Below the pieces are notes generated by a model. The model saw only the letters and a program-made list of their open reading frames with translations. It was not told the origin of the DNA and did no database searches. DNA of 64,000 nucleotides from positions 74,738 to 138,737 of the forward strand of contig CAJEXL010000003.1 in NCBI GenBank assembly GCA_903994365.1. The letters run 5' to 3'. This stretch comes from an uncultured Chlorobiaceae bacterium (lineage in GTDB: Bacteria; Bacteroidota; Chlorobiia; Chlorobiales; Chlorobiaceae). Positions 28,525 to 39,043 of this stretch are shown here, piece after piece (the first letter of the stretch is position 1; each line of letters starts with the position of its first letter). The position numbers and the translations under genes are program-made.

Positions 28525-29376
28525 ATGACAAACTTGATGATCGCCTATCAGGGAGAACCGGGCGCATATAGTGAAATCGCCGCTCTCAGAATTGGAGTTC
28601 CAAAACCTTACGAATCATTTGAGGAGGTCTTTGCCGCTGTTGAAAAGCGGAAGGTCGATTATGCGGTGATCCCTATCGAAAATTCCCTTGGCGGGAGTAT
28701 TCATCAGAACTACGACCTGCTCCTCCAGCACCCTGTTACCATTGCAGCCGAAACCTTTGTCAAGGTTGAACACTGTCTGCTTGGAGTCAGAGAGGCTTCG
28801 GTAGATCGTGCACTCAAGGTACTTTCTCACCCACAGGCACTTGCCCAGTGCCGAAATTTTTTTGCTGCACACAAGCATCTCAAAGCAGAAGCAGCTTATG
28901 ATACTGCTGGCAGCGCAAAAATTATTTCCGAAGAGAACGATCCCACAAATCTGGCTATTGCATCAAAAAGAGCGGGTGAACTTTACGGGCTCAAAATCCT
29001 GAAGGAGAACCTTGCCGATGAAGAGTGGAACATCACCCGTTTTTTCTGTATCGCACATACCGAGAACCCTGATCCTTTACGACTTGCTAAACTTTCATCA
29101 AAACTTGATACATCGCAACACAAAACATCGATTGCCTTTGCCCTTCCCAACGAGCAAGGATCGCTCTTCAAGGCGCTGGCCACCTTTGCCATGCGCACTA
29201 TCGACCTGACCAAAATCGAGTCGCGACCGTTCAGAAAAAAGGCCTTCGATTACCTCTTTTATGTCGATTTTATTGGCCATCAGGATGATCCGAATATCCA
29301 CAATGCCCTCAACCATCTCAGGGAATTCGCCACCATGGTGAATGTTCTTGGTAGTTACGGGGTGGTTGCAGAATGA
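28525..29376 (+). CDS. pheA: Prephenate dehydratase
   Basis: A 283-residue monofunctional dehydratase converting prephenate to phenylpyruvate for phenylalanine. GEPGAYSEIAA begins the catalytic domain. NITRF, with the catalytic Thr-Arg-Phe, is near residue 172. The C-terminal ACT domain (TSIAFALPNEQGSLFKAL, ESRP) is the phenylalanine feedback site. No chorismate mutase part. Its stop overlaps the polA start by four bases (ATGA). Confidence 0.96.
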   Translation: MTNLMIAYQGEPGAYSEIAALRIGVPKPYESFEEVFAAVEKRKVDYAVIPIENSLGGSIHQNYDLLLQHPVTIAAETFVKVEHCLLGVREASVDRALKVLSHPQALAQCRNFFAAHKHLKAEAAYDTAGSAKIISEENDPTNLAIASKRAGELYGLKILKENLADEEWNITRFFCIAHTENPDPLRLAKLSSKLDTSQHKTSIAFALPNEQGSLFKALATFAMRTIDLTKIESRPFRKKAFDYLFYVDFIGHQDDPNIHNALNHLREFATMVNVLGSYGVVAE

Positions 29377-32207
29377 ACAATCGTCAACTTGACTTTTTTC
29401 CTCCTGAAGAAGCGGTAAAAAGGGCTGATGTGCCGGTTGTTATCAAGGAGAAGCCAGCGCTCTTTCTGATTGATGGCATGGCGATGCTCTACCGCGCCTT
29501 TTTTGCCCTGCAACGTGCCGGTATGGCAAGCGCTGAGGGAATGCCGACCGGTGCTCTCTATGGTTTTGTGACCGCACTGCTGAAAATTTTTGAAACCTAT
29601 AAACCACACTATCTCGCAGCGGTCTTTGACAGCAAGGAGAAAACCTTTCGACACGATCTTTTTCCTGCCTACAAAGCCAATCGGGCAGCGCCACCTGAAG
29701 AGCTGATCATGCAGCTTGACGTGGTTTTTGAACTGCTGGATGCCTTTAACATTCCACTCATCAAAACGTCCGGCTACGAAGCTGATGATCTTATCGGTAC
29801 CGCCACAAAAAAGTTTGAAGATGCTTGCCGCATCTACATTGTTACCCCTGACAAGGATCTTGCCCAGCTTGTCCACGACGGAGTCAAAATGCTCAGACCG
29901 GGTAAAAACCAGAATGAGCTGGAGCTATTCGGAAAGAGTGAAATTGCCGAACACTTTGGAGTTGTGCCCGAGCTGTTCACCCAGTTTCTGGCGCTGACAG
30001 GCGACACGTCAGACAATATTCCGGGAGCAAAAGGTATCGGACCAAAAACGGCATCAACACTGCTCAATAAGTACCATTCGCTGCCAAATATCTACCGCAA
30101 TCTCGACCACCTTGCCCCAAAAACCCGGCAAAGCCTTGAAGAGTTTCAATCGCGCCTTGAGCTGGTAACACAACTGGTCACCATACGCACCGATCTGCAG
30201 ATTGATTTTTCACTGAACGATCTCGCCTGTGGATTACCGGATCGCACCAAACTTGTGCCGCTGCTGCAAAAACTTGGGTTCAAATCCATTGCCTTGCGAA
30301 TACCAGCTATTTTCGAGGGGCTGTTACAGAACCCTTGCGGAGAGGAGCCAATCCAGAAATACCATCCCGATCCGACCGAAGAGGCCAAACCCGCACTCCG
30401 CTCTCCGCAACAGGAGGGTGACTATACGCTCGTTGATACAAAAGAGAAGCTGAACAAGCTGATAGCATCACTACAGGGCGCTTCACGCATCGCTGTTGAC
30501 ACCGAAACAACCAGTCTTGATACCTTTGAAGCTGAACTGGCAGGTATCTCAATCTCCATTGAAGCAAGGAGAGCACATTTCATCTCTTTTTCGCAGAGTT
30601 CCCTTGACCGGAAAGAGACGCTGGAACTCCTCAAACCTTTGCTTGAAGATCCCTCGCTTCCGAAAAGTGGCCAGAACCTCAAATACGACATCCTCGTTCT
30701 GAAAAAATACGGGATTGATCTTTCGCCGGTTGGTTTTGACACCATGCTCGCCAGCTATGTGCTCAACCCTGAAGAGAAACACAATCTTGATGATCTGGCG
30801 GCCCGCTATCTCGGCTACCAGACCACAACCTTTGATGATCTGGTCGGCACCGGCAAAGCAAAACTGCATATTTTTGATGTTGAGCCTCAAAAACTCTCTG
30901 CCTATGCCTGTCAGGATGCTGATCTTGCCCTTCAGCTCGAAAACATGTTCCGCAAAAAGCTTGAAGGAGAGAGTGAGCTGCTCTGGATCTGCGAAAAAAT
31001 AGAGTTCCCTCTCGTCTCCGTTTTGGCTGCCATGGAGTATGCGGGCGTCAGTATCGACTCTGCACATCTTGCAAAAGCCTCAGTTACCGCTCAAAAAGAG
31101 CTTGAGCTGCTGACGGCAAAAATTTTCGGAACAGCGGGCTCCACCTTCAACATCGATTCTCCGAAACAACTTTCACATATCCTCTTCAACGTCCTTGGAC
31201 TGCCGACAAGAAAAGCTACAAAAACAGGCTTTTCAACCAACGTGGAGGTGCTTGAGGAGCTTGCCGCCCAGCATCCCATAGCCAGCGACCTCCTCGAATA
31301 CCGGAGTCTCCAGAAACTCAAGGGCACCTATATCGATGCCCTGCCCAGGATGGTCAACCCGGTAACCGGCAGGGTACATACGTCTTTCAACCAGTTTATT
31401 ACCGCAACGGGCCGGCTCTCATCCTCCAATCCGAACCTGCAGAACATCCCTGTTCGCACTTCGCTTGGCAAAGAGATTCGCCGCGCCTTTATCCCCTCAA
31501 CCCCTGAAAAGTGGCTGCTCTCGGCTGATTACTCACAGATTGAGCTTCGGATAGCTGCGGAAATATCGGGTGACCCTCAGCTTATTGAAGCATTCCGCAA
31601 CCATGAAGATATTCACACCGCCACAGCGAGGGTGATTTTTGGGCTTGATGAGATTACCGGCGATATGCGACGCAAGGCAAAGGAGGTGAATTTCGGGGTA
31701 CTCTATGGCATCATGCCTTTCGGGCTCGCCAAACGGCTCAATATTCCACAGAAAGAGGCCAAAATCATTATCGACACCTATAAAGCCAAATATCCAGGCC
31801 TCTTCAATGCACTGCTCAGCATCATTGAAACGGGAAAAGAGAGCGGCTACGTCTCAACGCTTCTCGGACGGCGCCGGTATATCGCCGACCTCAACAGCCG
31901 GAACAGCAACGTGCAGAAAGCGGCTGAACGGGCCGCCATGAATACCCCGATTCAGGGAACAGCGGCAGACATCATCAAATGCGCCATGAACCTCTGCAGT
32001 GTGCGGATGCTTGAGAAGCAGATGCACTCGGTCATGCTGCTGCAAGTGCATGATGAGCTGCTCTTTGAGACAACCGATGCGGAAAAAGAGCCGCTTTCAC
32101 GCCTGGTTGAACAAGCAATGATTGATGCTGCGGTAACTTGTGGATTAAAAACCGTACCTGTTGAGGTCGATATCGGCGTGGGTAAAAACTGGCTGGAGGC
32201 TCACTGA
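29373..32207 (+). CDS. polA: DNA polymerase I
   Basis: A 944-residue three-domain enzyme. It has a 5' nuclease (about 25-320, with GYEADDLIGT and DTSDNIPGAKGIGPKTA) and a proofreading exonuclease (about 350-550) that keeps the DxE pair in VDTETTSL, so it should be active. The polymerase carries RLSSSNPNLQNIPVR, DYSQIELRIAA, motif O in VNFGVLYGI, and QVHDELLFE. It fills gaps in repair and removes RNA primers. Coupled to pheA by a 4-base overlap. Confidence 0.98.
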   Translation: MNNRQLDFFPPEEAVKRADVPVVIKEKPALFLIDGMAMLYRAFFALQRAGMASAEGMPTGALYGFVTALLKIFETYKPHYLAAVFDSKEKTFRHDLFPAYKANRAAPPEELIMQLDVVFELLDAFNIPLIKTSGYEADDLIGTATKKFEDACRIYIVTPDKDLAQLVHDGVKMLRPGKNQNELELFGKSEIAEHFGVVPELFTQFLALTGDTSDNIPGAKGIGPKTASTLLNKYHSLPNIYRNLDHLAPKTRQSLEEFQSRLELVTQLVTIRTDLQIDFSLNDLACGLPDRTKLVPLLQKLGFKSIALRIPAIFEGLLQNPCGEEPIQKYHPDPTEEAKPALRSPQQEGDYTLVDTKEKLNKLIASLQGASRIAVDTETTSLDTFEAELAGISISIEARRAHFISFSQSSLDRKETLELLKPLLEDPSLPKSGQNLKYDILVLKKYGIDLSPVGFDTMLASYVLNPEEKHNLDDLAARYLGYQTTTFDDLVGTGKAKLHIFDVEPQKLSAYACQDADLALQLENMFRKKLEGESELLWICEKIEFPLVSVLAAMEYAGVSIDSAHLAKASVTAQKELELLTAKIFGTAGSTFNIDSPKQLSHILFNVLGLPTRKATKTGFSTNVEVLEELAAQHPIASDLLEYRSLQKLKGTYIDALPRMVNPVTGRVHTSFNQFITATGRLSSSNPNLQNIPVRTSLGKEIRRAFIPSTPEKWLLSADYSQIELRIAAEISGDPQLIEAFRNHEDIHTATARVIFGLDEITGDMRRKAKEVNFGVLYGIMPFGLAKRLNIPQKEAKIIIDTYKAKYPGLFNALLSIIETGKESGYVSTLLGRRRYIADLNSRNSNVQKAAERAAMNTPIQGTAADIIKCAMNLCSVRMLEKQMHSVMLLQVHDELLFETTDAEKEPLSRLVEQAMIDAAVTCGLKTVPVEVDIGVGKNWLEAH

Positions 32208-32254
32208 ATGTTACTTTGCCGTTCAGAGGCACAGGCCTGGTCTTCGGCAAACGA

Positions 32255-34354
32255 CTATTGATATCGCTTGCTGAGCCCAAGCTTTTCCATACGAGAATAG
32301 AGGGTTTTTGGATGCATGGCGAGCTGCTCGGCGGCTCCGCCAACGCCACTCACCCTCCCTTTTGAACGGCTGAGAGCATCAAGAATCAACTCTCGCTCCA
32401 TCACGGCAACATCATGCTCAAAATCAGTCATTGTTTTGGTACGACCGCCAGCGGTAAACCCCGATGCAGGTGGAGATAACGACAGAATTGTCGAAAAATC
32501 AAGCATCGAACCATCAGAGAGGATAACCGCCTGCTCTATCAGGTGAGCAAGTTCACGGATATTACCCTTCCACTCACGCCCAACCAGGCGATTCATGTCG
32601 CTCTCCCGGAAAGAACGAAGAGGCTTGCCGAACTCCTTTGAAAACTTTGCAGTAAAATGAGCGGCGAGCATGGCAATATCTTCACGACGTTCGCTGAGAG
32701 GAGGAATCGCCAGCGGAAAAACATTGAGCCGGAAAAAGAGATCTTCACGAAAACGCCCTTCGGCAACCTCACGGGCAAGGTCGCGGTTCGTCGCGGCAAT
32801 GACACGGACATCAACCTTGATCACCTGTTTCCCGCCAAGCCGTTCAAGCTCACGCTCCTGAAGCACACGCAGCAGCTTTGCCTGCAATTCAAGAGGAAGC
32901 TCGCCGATTTCATCCAGAAAAATAGTCCCCCCCTCAGCCAGCTCAAACTTTCCGATCCGCCGCTCTGTAGCGCCGGTAAAGCTCCCTTTTTCGTGACCGA
33001 ACAGCTCCGATTCAATGAGGGGTGCTGGCAGAGTTGCACAGTTGATCTTGATCAGCGCACGCTTGCTGCGGGTTGAAAGATTGTGAAGAGCACGGGCAAA
33101 CAGCTCCTTGCCGGTACCGGTTTCACCCTGAATCAGCACCGTCGCATCAGTAGGGGCAACCTGGCTGACCCTTCGCAAGACTGCCACAAGGGAAGGGCTT
33201 TTGCCGATAATCTCCTCAAAATTATGCACCGCATTGATCTCTTCAATAAGAGAGGTACGCTCCCCCTCAAGTTTTCGGCGCAAATCATCAATCTCTTCAA
33301 AAGCGAGATAGTTCAGCAGAGCCAGAGAGAGTTGTGGCACAATCAGGGCTACCGTCGCCTGGTCATGCTCTTCAAACGAGCGGGAGGTATCGGAGATAAT
33401 CAACCCGGCACGGCTGCCCGGCGTATCCCAGAGCGGAACTGTCAGCAAAGAGCAGATTCCAAATTTTTCCCTGACATGTGCCAGCATTCGGTACTCACGG
33501 CAAAGCTGGAGAAACGTTTCACCACCAAAACAGCCTGGAGTGGTAACGAGTGAAAAACTCTCCCGGGCAATCTCCTCAAAATCCTCAATATCCAGCGCCT
33601 GCTGCGAGGAGACTGGAACAAAACCTCCACCATGTTCACGCATGAAATTGTCGTAAAGACGATAGGCTCCATCCGCGCCCATCACACGGATACCAAGAAA
33701 GGTACATGGCACCAGTTTTTCAATCTGCTCGCAAACCGCGAGCAGCATCCTGTTTCGATCTTTTATAGTCAGAAGGGCATTGTTCACAGCAAGCTGCATG
33801 GCCGTCTGCGCTTCACGCTGCCGAAGCTCCTCATAAGCAAGAGCATTACTGACTGCGACAGCGACCGGCGATGAAAGAGTTGCCAGAAGCTCTTTTTCGC
33901 TCTCCGCCCACTCTTTTTCATCCTTCGACACAAAACAGAGAAACCCTATCACTTTGCCTCGCGTTCGCAGCGGAGAAAGAGCTACCTGCCGCATACCAAG
34001 ATCGTACAGTATCTGTGGCAGAAGAACATCTGCGGGATAACGCTCAAGCGACTCCTCGATACTGATCACTGAAACTGACTGATCAGCAATATGAGGTTCA
34101 ATCCACGAACCGGCAATCAGCCTCTTTTTGCGATCAAAGCTCTCCGGAAGCTGAAACCGGAGCATTTCAAAAAAAACGTTGCTGTACCTCTTCTCTTTGT
34201 CGAAGGTGATAATGGCTGCGGAATCAAATTCAAAGACAAGGCGAAGCTTGTCGGTGAGCGTCCGGAAAAGCTCCTGGGGATCACGGATGGAACCAACCGC
34301 ATCGCCAATATATTGCATCAGCTTATGGGCCTCATGGACGGAAGAGCTGCTCAT
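32255..34354 (-). CDS. Sigma54-dependent activator with two GAF domains
   Basis: I start at ATG 34354 (699 residues); the frame extends 38 codons further up, but that part is unlikely to be coding. GAF domains lie at about 25-175 and 200-350. The AAA+ domain has Walker A GETGTGKE (410-417), the sigma54-contacting GSFTGA loop (457-462) and Walker B GTIFLDE (476-482), followed by a C-terminal Fis-type helix-turn-helix. The layout resembles FhlA/NorR-type activators; GAF domains may sense a small molecule. It is divergent from the TolC-USP-EmrAB operon, whose promoter is a sigma54 promoter, so it is the probable activator. Confidence 0.93.
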   Translation of the reverse strand: MSSSSVHEAHKLMQYIGDAVGSIRDPQELFRTLTDKLRLVFEFDSAAIITFDKEKRYSNVFFEMLRFQLPESFDRKKRLIAGSWIEPHIADQSVSVISIEESLERYPADVLLPQILYDLGMRQVALSPLRTRGKVIGFLCFVSKDEKEWAESEKELLATLSSPVAVAVSNALAYEELRQREAQTAMQLAVNNALLTIKDRNRMLLAVCEQIEKLVPCTFLGIRVMGADGAYRLYDNFMREHGGGFVPVSSQQALDIEDFEEIARESFSLVTTPGCFGGETFLQLCREYRMLAHVREKFGICSLLTVPLWDTPGSRAGLIISDTSRSFEEHDQATVALIVPQLSLALLNYLAFEEIDDLRRKLEGERTSLIEEINAVHNFEEIIGKSPSLVAVLRRVSQVAPTDATVLIQGETGTGKELFARALHNLSTRSKRALIKINCATLPAPLIESELFGHEKGSFTGATERRIGKFELAEGGTIFLDEIGELPLELQAKLLRVLQERELERLGGKQVIKVDVRVIAATNRDLAREVAEGRFREDLFFRLNVFPLAIPPLSERREDIAMLAAHFTAKFSKEFGKPLRSFRESDMNRLVGREWKGNIRELAHLIEQAVILSDGSMLDFSTILSLSPPASGFTAGGRTKTMTDFEHDVAVMERELILDALSRSKGRVSGVGGAAEQLAMHPKTLYSRMEKLGLSKRYQ

Positions 34355-34388
34355 AACACAAGAAAATATGAATGATATTCCTGAAACG

Positions 34389-34431
34389 TCGGAACACATA
34401 CTACAGAAAATTCTGAACTTTTCGGAACACA
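34389..34431 (+). promoter_or_regulatory. Candidate activator-binding sites (UAS)
   Basis: TCGGAACACA occurs at 34389-34398 and again at 34422-34431 in the same orientation, 33 bases apart, about three helical turns. Between them is CAGAA-AA-TTCTG, an inverted repeat. They lie about 75-115 bp upstream of the -24 element, the usual place for sigma54 enhancers. Confidence 0.65.
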
Positions 34432-34502
34432 AGGGATCGAAAATGCGGGAAGCTACGCTGTAAAGCACTGATGTAACTGATTATTCCTGCAGTCCTGATT
34501 TC

Positions 34503-34518
34503 TGGCACATAAATTGCT
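34503..34518 (+). promoter_or_regulatory. Sigma54 (-24/-12) promoter of the efflux operon
   Basis: TGGCAC-ATAAA-TTGCT matches the RpoN consensus with the required ten bases between the GG and GC pairs. Transcription should start near 34528, about 34 bases before the tolC-like ATG at 34562. This also rules out the TTG at 34514 as a start. Confidence 0.85.
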
Positions 34519-34561
34519 CATTAGTAGGAGGAACAAACATAACGGAACAAACCATAGCTCC

Positions 34562-35896
34562 ATGATAAAGAAAAGTAGACTGGCCAGAACTGCAAGTATC
34601 GCAGCAACAGCACTGATGTTGTCATGGTCAGGAGCGGCAGGCACCGTAAAAGGGTCAGGAGAAGCTCCGCTTACCCTTGAAACAGCAATCCATCTTGTCC
34701 GCGAAAACAATCCTGCACTGAAAGCTGCGGCTGAAGAGATGAGTGCGGCTGACGCAAGAGTCACCCGGAGCAGAAGCGCATATTTCCCCCAGATCACAGC
34801 CAGTGCCGGGTATACCTGGCTTGATCCCGTCTCGGAAGTGAGTTTTGGCGGAGGCGCTCCGCTGCAATTCATGCCTCATGACAACTACGACGCAAAAGTA
34901 ACCGCCCGGGCAACCATCCTTGATTTCGGAAAACGGAGCAACAATGTCGATCTTGCGCTGACGGGGAGAAAAACGGCGGAACACTCGCTGGAACTGGCTC
35001 GCCGTGAGCTTTCCTGGCATACCGTGCAGCTCTTTTACGGCATTTTGTTTCTCCACGAAAATCTCCGGGTAGAAGAAAAACAGATTGCTGCACTTAATAA
35101 AGCCCTGGAGTACACAACAAAACGATATCAGGCTGGAGCTGCAACCCCGTTTGATCTCTTTTCAACGAAAGTGCGCATCGCGGCCGCACACAACAGAACC
35201 CTTGACCTGGAGCATGAACTTCGTCGCAGTGAATTAACCTTGCGCCGACTGACCGGGATCGCAGAAAATGCACTGCTGACGCTCCAGGGATCGTTTGCTG
35301 TTACCCCCACAGGTGGCCGTGCAGAGTCCGGACTTGTCGCTCAGGCTCTGGAGCAGCGCCTCGAGCTGCAACTTTCCAAAGAGAATGAAACAGCGGCAAA
35401 ATTGCGTCGTTCACTTGCCGCAAAAGAGGGGATGCCCGTCGTTACGGGAAGTATCTCTTATGGCACCACCAATGGTTACCAACCTGATATTCATGAAATG
35501 CGCAACAACGTTTCCGGAAACCTGCACCTCGAGATTCCCCTCTTTACCGGTTTTCGTACCAGTGCTGAGCGGCAGGAAAGTGCCGCCCAGCTCCGTGCCG
35601 CAACCCAGAGAAGGCTTGATACCGAACAGCAAGTGAAAACCGATGTCCTGGAAACGCTCCACGCTCTCCAGACCGCATCAGAAAAGATGACGACGAGTGA
35701 AGTACAGGTACAACAGGCTGAGCTGGCCGCAAAACATGCCAGGGCCCGTTACGAAAACGGCATGGCGACTGCGCTTGATCTGCTTGACACTGAAGCATCA
35801 CTCTCCCAGGCAGAACTTGCCCGGCTGCAGGCCGCTTATGCTTATGTCTTGAATAACTATACCCTGAAACGAGTAACCGGGGAAATCTTCTGGTAA
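34562..35896 (+). CDS. TolC family outer membrane efflux protein
   Basis: A 444-residue precursor starting MIKKSRLARTASIAATALML, a signal peptide with likely cleavage near SGAAG. The two outer-membrane-factor repeats are visible: TLETAIHLVRENNPALKAA, and in the second half RLELQLSKENETAAKLRRSLA, with long heptad-like helices. It should form the trimeric outer channel for the EmrAB-like pump encoded two genes downstream. GGAGG is 31 bases upstream, too far to act, so initiation is weak or not by Shine-Dalgarno. Confidence 0.9.
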   Translation: MIKKSRLARTASIAATALMLSWSGAAGTVKGSGEAPLTLETAIHLVRENNPALKAAAEEMSAADARVTRSRSAYFPQITASAGYTWLDPVSEVSFGGGAPLQFMPHDNYDAKVTARATILDFGKRSNNVDLALTGRKTAEHSLELARRELSWHTVQLFYGILFLHENLRVEEKQIAALNKALEYTTKRYQAGAATPFDLFSTKVRIAAAHNRTLDLEHELRRSELTLRRLTGIAENALLTLQGSFAVTPTGGRAESGLVAQALEQRLELQLSKENETAAKLRRSLAAKEGMPVVTGSISYGTTNGYQPDIHEMRNNVSGNLHLEIPLFTGFRTSAERQESAAQLRAATQRRLDTEQQVKTDVLETLHALQTASEKMTTSEVQVQQAELAAKHARARYENGMATALDLLDTEASLSQAELARLQAAYAYVLNNYTLKRVTGEIFW

Positions 35897-35897
35897 A

Positions 35898-36326
35898 ATG
35901 GAACTACCACTGAAAAAAATTATCTGCGCTGTGGATTTTTCCGCAGCATCCGATGCCGTCATTCGATATGCTGCTGCAATGCATTGCACCGGTGCAGAAC
36001 TCATGGTACTTTATGTCGCGCATGGAGCCGGGAGTGAGGATGGCATGTTAAGAAAACACCTGCATGAATTCTCGCGCTACAGTGACATGCTTTCCGGCAA
36101 CAAGGTACGCGCCCTCTTTACGGTGCAGCACGGTGAACCTGCCGCAGCCATACTCAACTATGCAAAAGAGCACCATGCTGATATGATCATTCTTGCCTCC
36201 CACGGCAACACCGCCATAGCCCGGCTGCTGATGGGAAGCACTGCAGAATCGGTCATGCGCCAGGCGTTGTGCCCCGTCGTCATTCTGAAAACACCTGACA
36301 ACAACAAAGACCATGGAACAACCTGA
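35898..36326 (+). CDS. Universal stress protein (UspA family)
   Basis: A 142-residue single USP domain: IICAVDFSAASDAVIRYA at the start, and the ATP-binding pattern SHGNTAIARLLMGSTAESVMRQALCPVVIL at the end (outlined), with G-x2-x-x9-GS. It begins one base after the tolC-like gene and its 3' end overlaps emrA by 14 bases, so it is an integral part of the efflux operon. A link between energy or stress sensing and export is an inference. Confidence 0.9.
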   Translation: MELPLKKIICAVDFSAASDAVIRYAAAMHCTGAELMVLYVAHGAGSEDGMLRKHLHEFSRYSDMLSGNKVRALFTVQHGEPAAAILNYAKEHHADMIILASHGNTAIARLLMGSTAESVMRQALCPVVILKTPDNNKDHGTT

Positions 36327-37353
36327 ATCAAATAAAATGGCTGAAAACACTCCTTCCGGAAAAGAAGCGGAAAAACCATCGAACCCGCTGCGTCTCGTGA
36401 TTATCGGCGTTCTCCTTACCATTGCTCTGATTTGGGGTGGTAGCAGGCTCTACCACTCGTTCCTCTACGTTGAAACGGACAACGCACAGATAGACGGTGA
36501 TATTTACCCGATCATTTCGCGCGTTCCGGGAAAAGTAGATGAGGTGCTGGCAAGCGATAACCAGCAGGTTAAAAAGGGTGATACTCTGATACGGCTTGAC
36601 GCAAACGATTATGCAGTACGCCGCGACATTGCCGCTGCAGCGTTACTCAGCGCCCAAGCCTCGGTTAAAGCTACGACCGAGCAGGCAAACGCAGCGAAAG
36701 CTGGAGCCAGCGCAGCGGATGCGACAAACCGGAAACTCCAGGCCGATCTTCGCCGCAACAAAAATCTCCGTGCACAGGATGTCATTTCCCAGGCGGAGTT
36801 TGATGGTGTCAGTGCTGGTGCACAGGCTGCTTCAGCCCAATATGCCGCTGCGGGCAATCAATATGATGCCTCGCTTGCCTTGATACCCTTAAAGATGGCC
36901 GAAGTAAAAAAACGTGAAGCCGAGTTGCGTGAAGCTGAGCTGCAATTGTCGTACACAACCATTACCGCCCCGGCATCCGGTCATGTCTCTAAAAAGAATG
37001 TCCAGCCAGGGCAGTACGTCGCTCCCGGCCAGCAGCTTATTGCGCTTGTCGGCAGCAAGGATCTCTGGATTGTAGCAAATTTCAAGGAGACGCAGCTTGA
37101 TAAAATAGCTCCCGGGCTGCCAGTCATTATCAAGGTGGATGCCTACCCTGGTAAAGAGTTCAAGGGCAAGGTGGAATCGCTCTCCTCCGGCACCGGCGCA
37201 AAATTTGCACTCCTCCCGCCCGACAACGCCAGCGGCAACTTTGTGAAGGTGACACAGCGTGTACCGGTAAAAATCATCTTTACCGAAAAACCTGATCCCC
37301 ATTACCCGCTTGCCGCAGGGATGAATGTTGTGGTCGAGGTAAAGGTAAAGTGA
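36313..37353 (+). CDS. emrA: HlyD/EmrA family periplasmic adaptor
   Basis: A 346-residue membrane-fusion protein. One N-terminal transmembrane helix (about 28-48) is followed by VETDNAQIDGDIYPIISRVPG, the typical EmrA start of the lipoyl domain, then a coiled coil (about 100-205) rich in Ala and Gln, and a second lipoyl half with APASGHVSKKNVQPGQYV. It should connect EmrB with the TolC-like channel. Confidence 0.92.
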   Translation: MEQPESNKMAENTPSGKEAEKPSNPLRLVIIGVLLTIALIWGGSRLYHSFLYVETDNAQIDGDIYPIISRVPGKVDEVLASDNQQVKKGDTLIRLDANDYAVRRDIAAAALLSAQASVKATTEQANAAKAGASAADATNRKLQADLRRNKNLRAQDVISQAEFDGVSAGAQAASAQYAAAGNQYDASLALIPLKMAEVKKREAELREAELQLSYTTITAPASGHVSKKNVQPGQYVAPGQQLIALVGSKDLWIVANFKETQLDKIAPGLPVIIKVDAYPGKEFKGKVESLSSGTGAKFALLPPDNASGNFVKVTQRVPVKIIFTEKPDPHYPLAAGMNVVVEVKVK

Positions 37354-37423
37354 GAGTTTTTGTTCAGCTCCGCAGGAGTGAGATATTGGTAGCAAATAAA
37401 CATTGAACCGGAAACCATAACGC

Positions 37424-39043
37424 ATGGCCCAGTCACAACAACAGAATGGCACCGCAGTAGCGGCAATGCTGCCGAATCCCGCTCAGACCTACGACACCGG
37501 ATTTCGGAAAATGATCATCACCCTGACGGTGATCGTCTCGGCGATGCTTGAGCTGATCGACACCACCATTGTGAACGTTGCCATTACGCAAATCAGCGGC
37601 AACCTTGGTGCCAGCATTGATGATGTTGCATGGGTAATCACCAGCTATGCCATCGCCAATGTCATTGTGATTCCTCTTTCGGGATTTCTCGGCAACCTGC
37701 TTGGACGCAGAAACTACTATATCGGCTCCATTCTGCTTTTTACCTTGGCATCGCTTTTTTGCGGCATGGCTACCGACATCTGGGCGCTGGTCTTTTTCCG
37801 CTTTCTGCAGGGTATCGGCGGGGGAGCGCTCCTGCCAACATCCCAGGCCATCCTCTATGAAACCTACAGGCCCGAAGAGCGCGGCAAGGCAACCGGCATT
37901 TTTTCGATGGGACTGGTACTTGGCCCTACCATAGGCCCGCTTCTCGGCGGATACCTTGTGGACTACTTCTCCTGGGAGTGGTGCTTTTTTGTCAATATCC
38001 CGATCGGGTTACTGGCGGCATGGTCCTCCTTCACCTTTCTCAGAGAGCCGAAGGTACAGCACTCCGTCTCGAAAATTGACTGGACTGGTATCGGGCTGCT
38101 GGCCGTCGGCATTGGCTCGCTGCAATTCATTCTCGAAAAGGGAGAATCAAAAGACTGGTTTGAAACCCCTTATATCACCTGGTTCACCATCATCGCAGTT
38201 TTATCCCTTATCGCCTTTGTCTGGTGGGAACTGCATACTGAAGAGCCTGCTGTTGACCTGCGCGTGCTTGCCCGCAGCCACAACCTCCCGATAGCGGCGA
38301 TTCTGACCTTTGTGGTGGGTTTCGGCCTTTATGGCTCTCTCTTTGTCTTTCCTGTCTTTGTACAGCGCCTGCTCGGATTTACGGCAGTGCTAACCGGCCT
38401 CGTACTCTTCCCCAGCGCCATGGTAACCGGCCTGATCTCCATGCCACTCGGTATGGCCATGCAAAAAGGGGTCTCACCAAAAAAGGTGATGGCCATCGGG
38501 ATGGTTGCCTTCATTATCTTCTGCTGGTCACTTGGGCAGCAAACCATGCAGTCAGGTGCCTCAAACTTCTTCTGGATACTGCTGGTGCGCGGCCTGGCTC
38601 TCGGATTCATCTTTATTCCTGTCACCATGCTTGCCGTATCAGGGCTGCACGGCAGAGACATCGGACAGGCTACCGGTCTCAATAACATGGTGCGACAGCT
38701 TGGAGGCTCATTCGGCATAGCGCTCATTAACACCTTTATCGTCAAACGGGTAGGAGAGCATAGAGTGGAGCTACTCAGCCATCTGTCGCCTTACGACCCG
38801 GCTGCCGTTGCAAGGCTTGATGCTATAAAGCAGACTGCCACCATGAAAAGCGGACTTTCACCCGCTGGAGCAGAGTTGGTCGCATTGAACTCGCTTGAGG
38901 GCACACTGACCATTCAAAGCCACCATCTGGCCTACATGGATGCCTTCATGCTTGTTGCACTGCTGTTTGCAATTGCCTTGCCGCTGCTGCTCCTGATCAG
39001 GATACAGAAGAAGGAACCTTTGGATCTCTCGTCGGCGCACTGA
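37424..39043 (+). CDS. emrB: DHA2 family MFS drug exporter (EmrB/QacA type)
   Basis: A 539-residue permease with about 14 membrane helices. DTTIVNVAITQISGNLGAS in helix 1 carries the DHA2 Asp, RFLQGIGGGALLPTSQA is motif B, and LGPTIGPLLGGYL is motif C, the antiporter motif. It probably exports hydrophobic compounds by proton antiport together with EmrA and TolC. Last gene of the sigma54-controlled operon. Confidence 0.94.
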   Translation: MAQSQQQNGTAVAAMLPNPAQTYDTGFRKMIITLTVIVSAMLELIDTTIVNVAITQISGNLGASIDDVAWVITSYAIANVIVIPLSGFLGNLLGRRNYYIGSILLFTLASLFCGMATDIWALVFFRFLQGIGGGALLPTSQAILYETYRPEERGKATGIFSMGLVLGPTIGPLLGGYLVDYFSWEWCFFVNIPIGLLAAWSSFTFLREPKVQHSVSKIDWTGIGLLAVGIGSLQFILEKGESKDWFETPYITWFTIIAVLSLIAFVWWELHTEEPAVDLRVLARSHNLPIAAILTFVVGFGLYGSLFVFPVFVQRLLGFTAVLTGLVLFPSAMVTGLISMPLGMAMQKGVSPKKVMAIGMVAFIIFCWSLGQQTMQSGASNFFWILLVRGLALGFIFIPVTMLAVSGLHGRDIGQATGLNNMVRQLGGSFGIALINTFIVKRVGEHRVELLSHLSPYDPAAVARLDAIKQTATMKSGLSPAGAELVALNSLEGTLTIQSHHLAYMDAFMLVALLFAIALPLLLLIRIQKKEPLDLSSAH

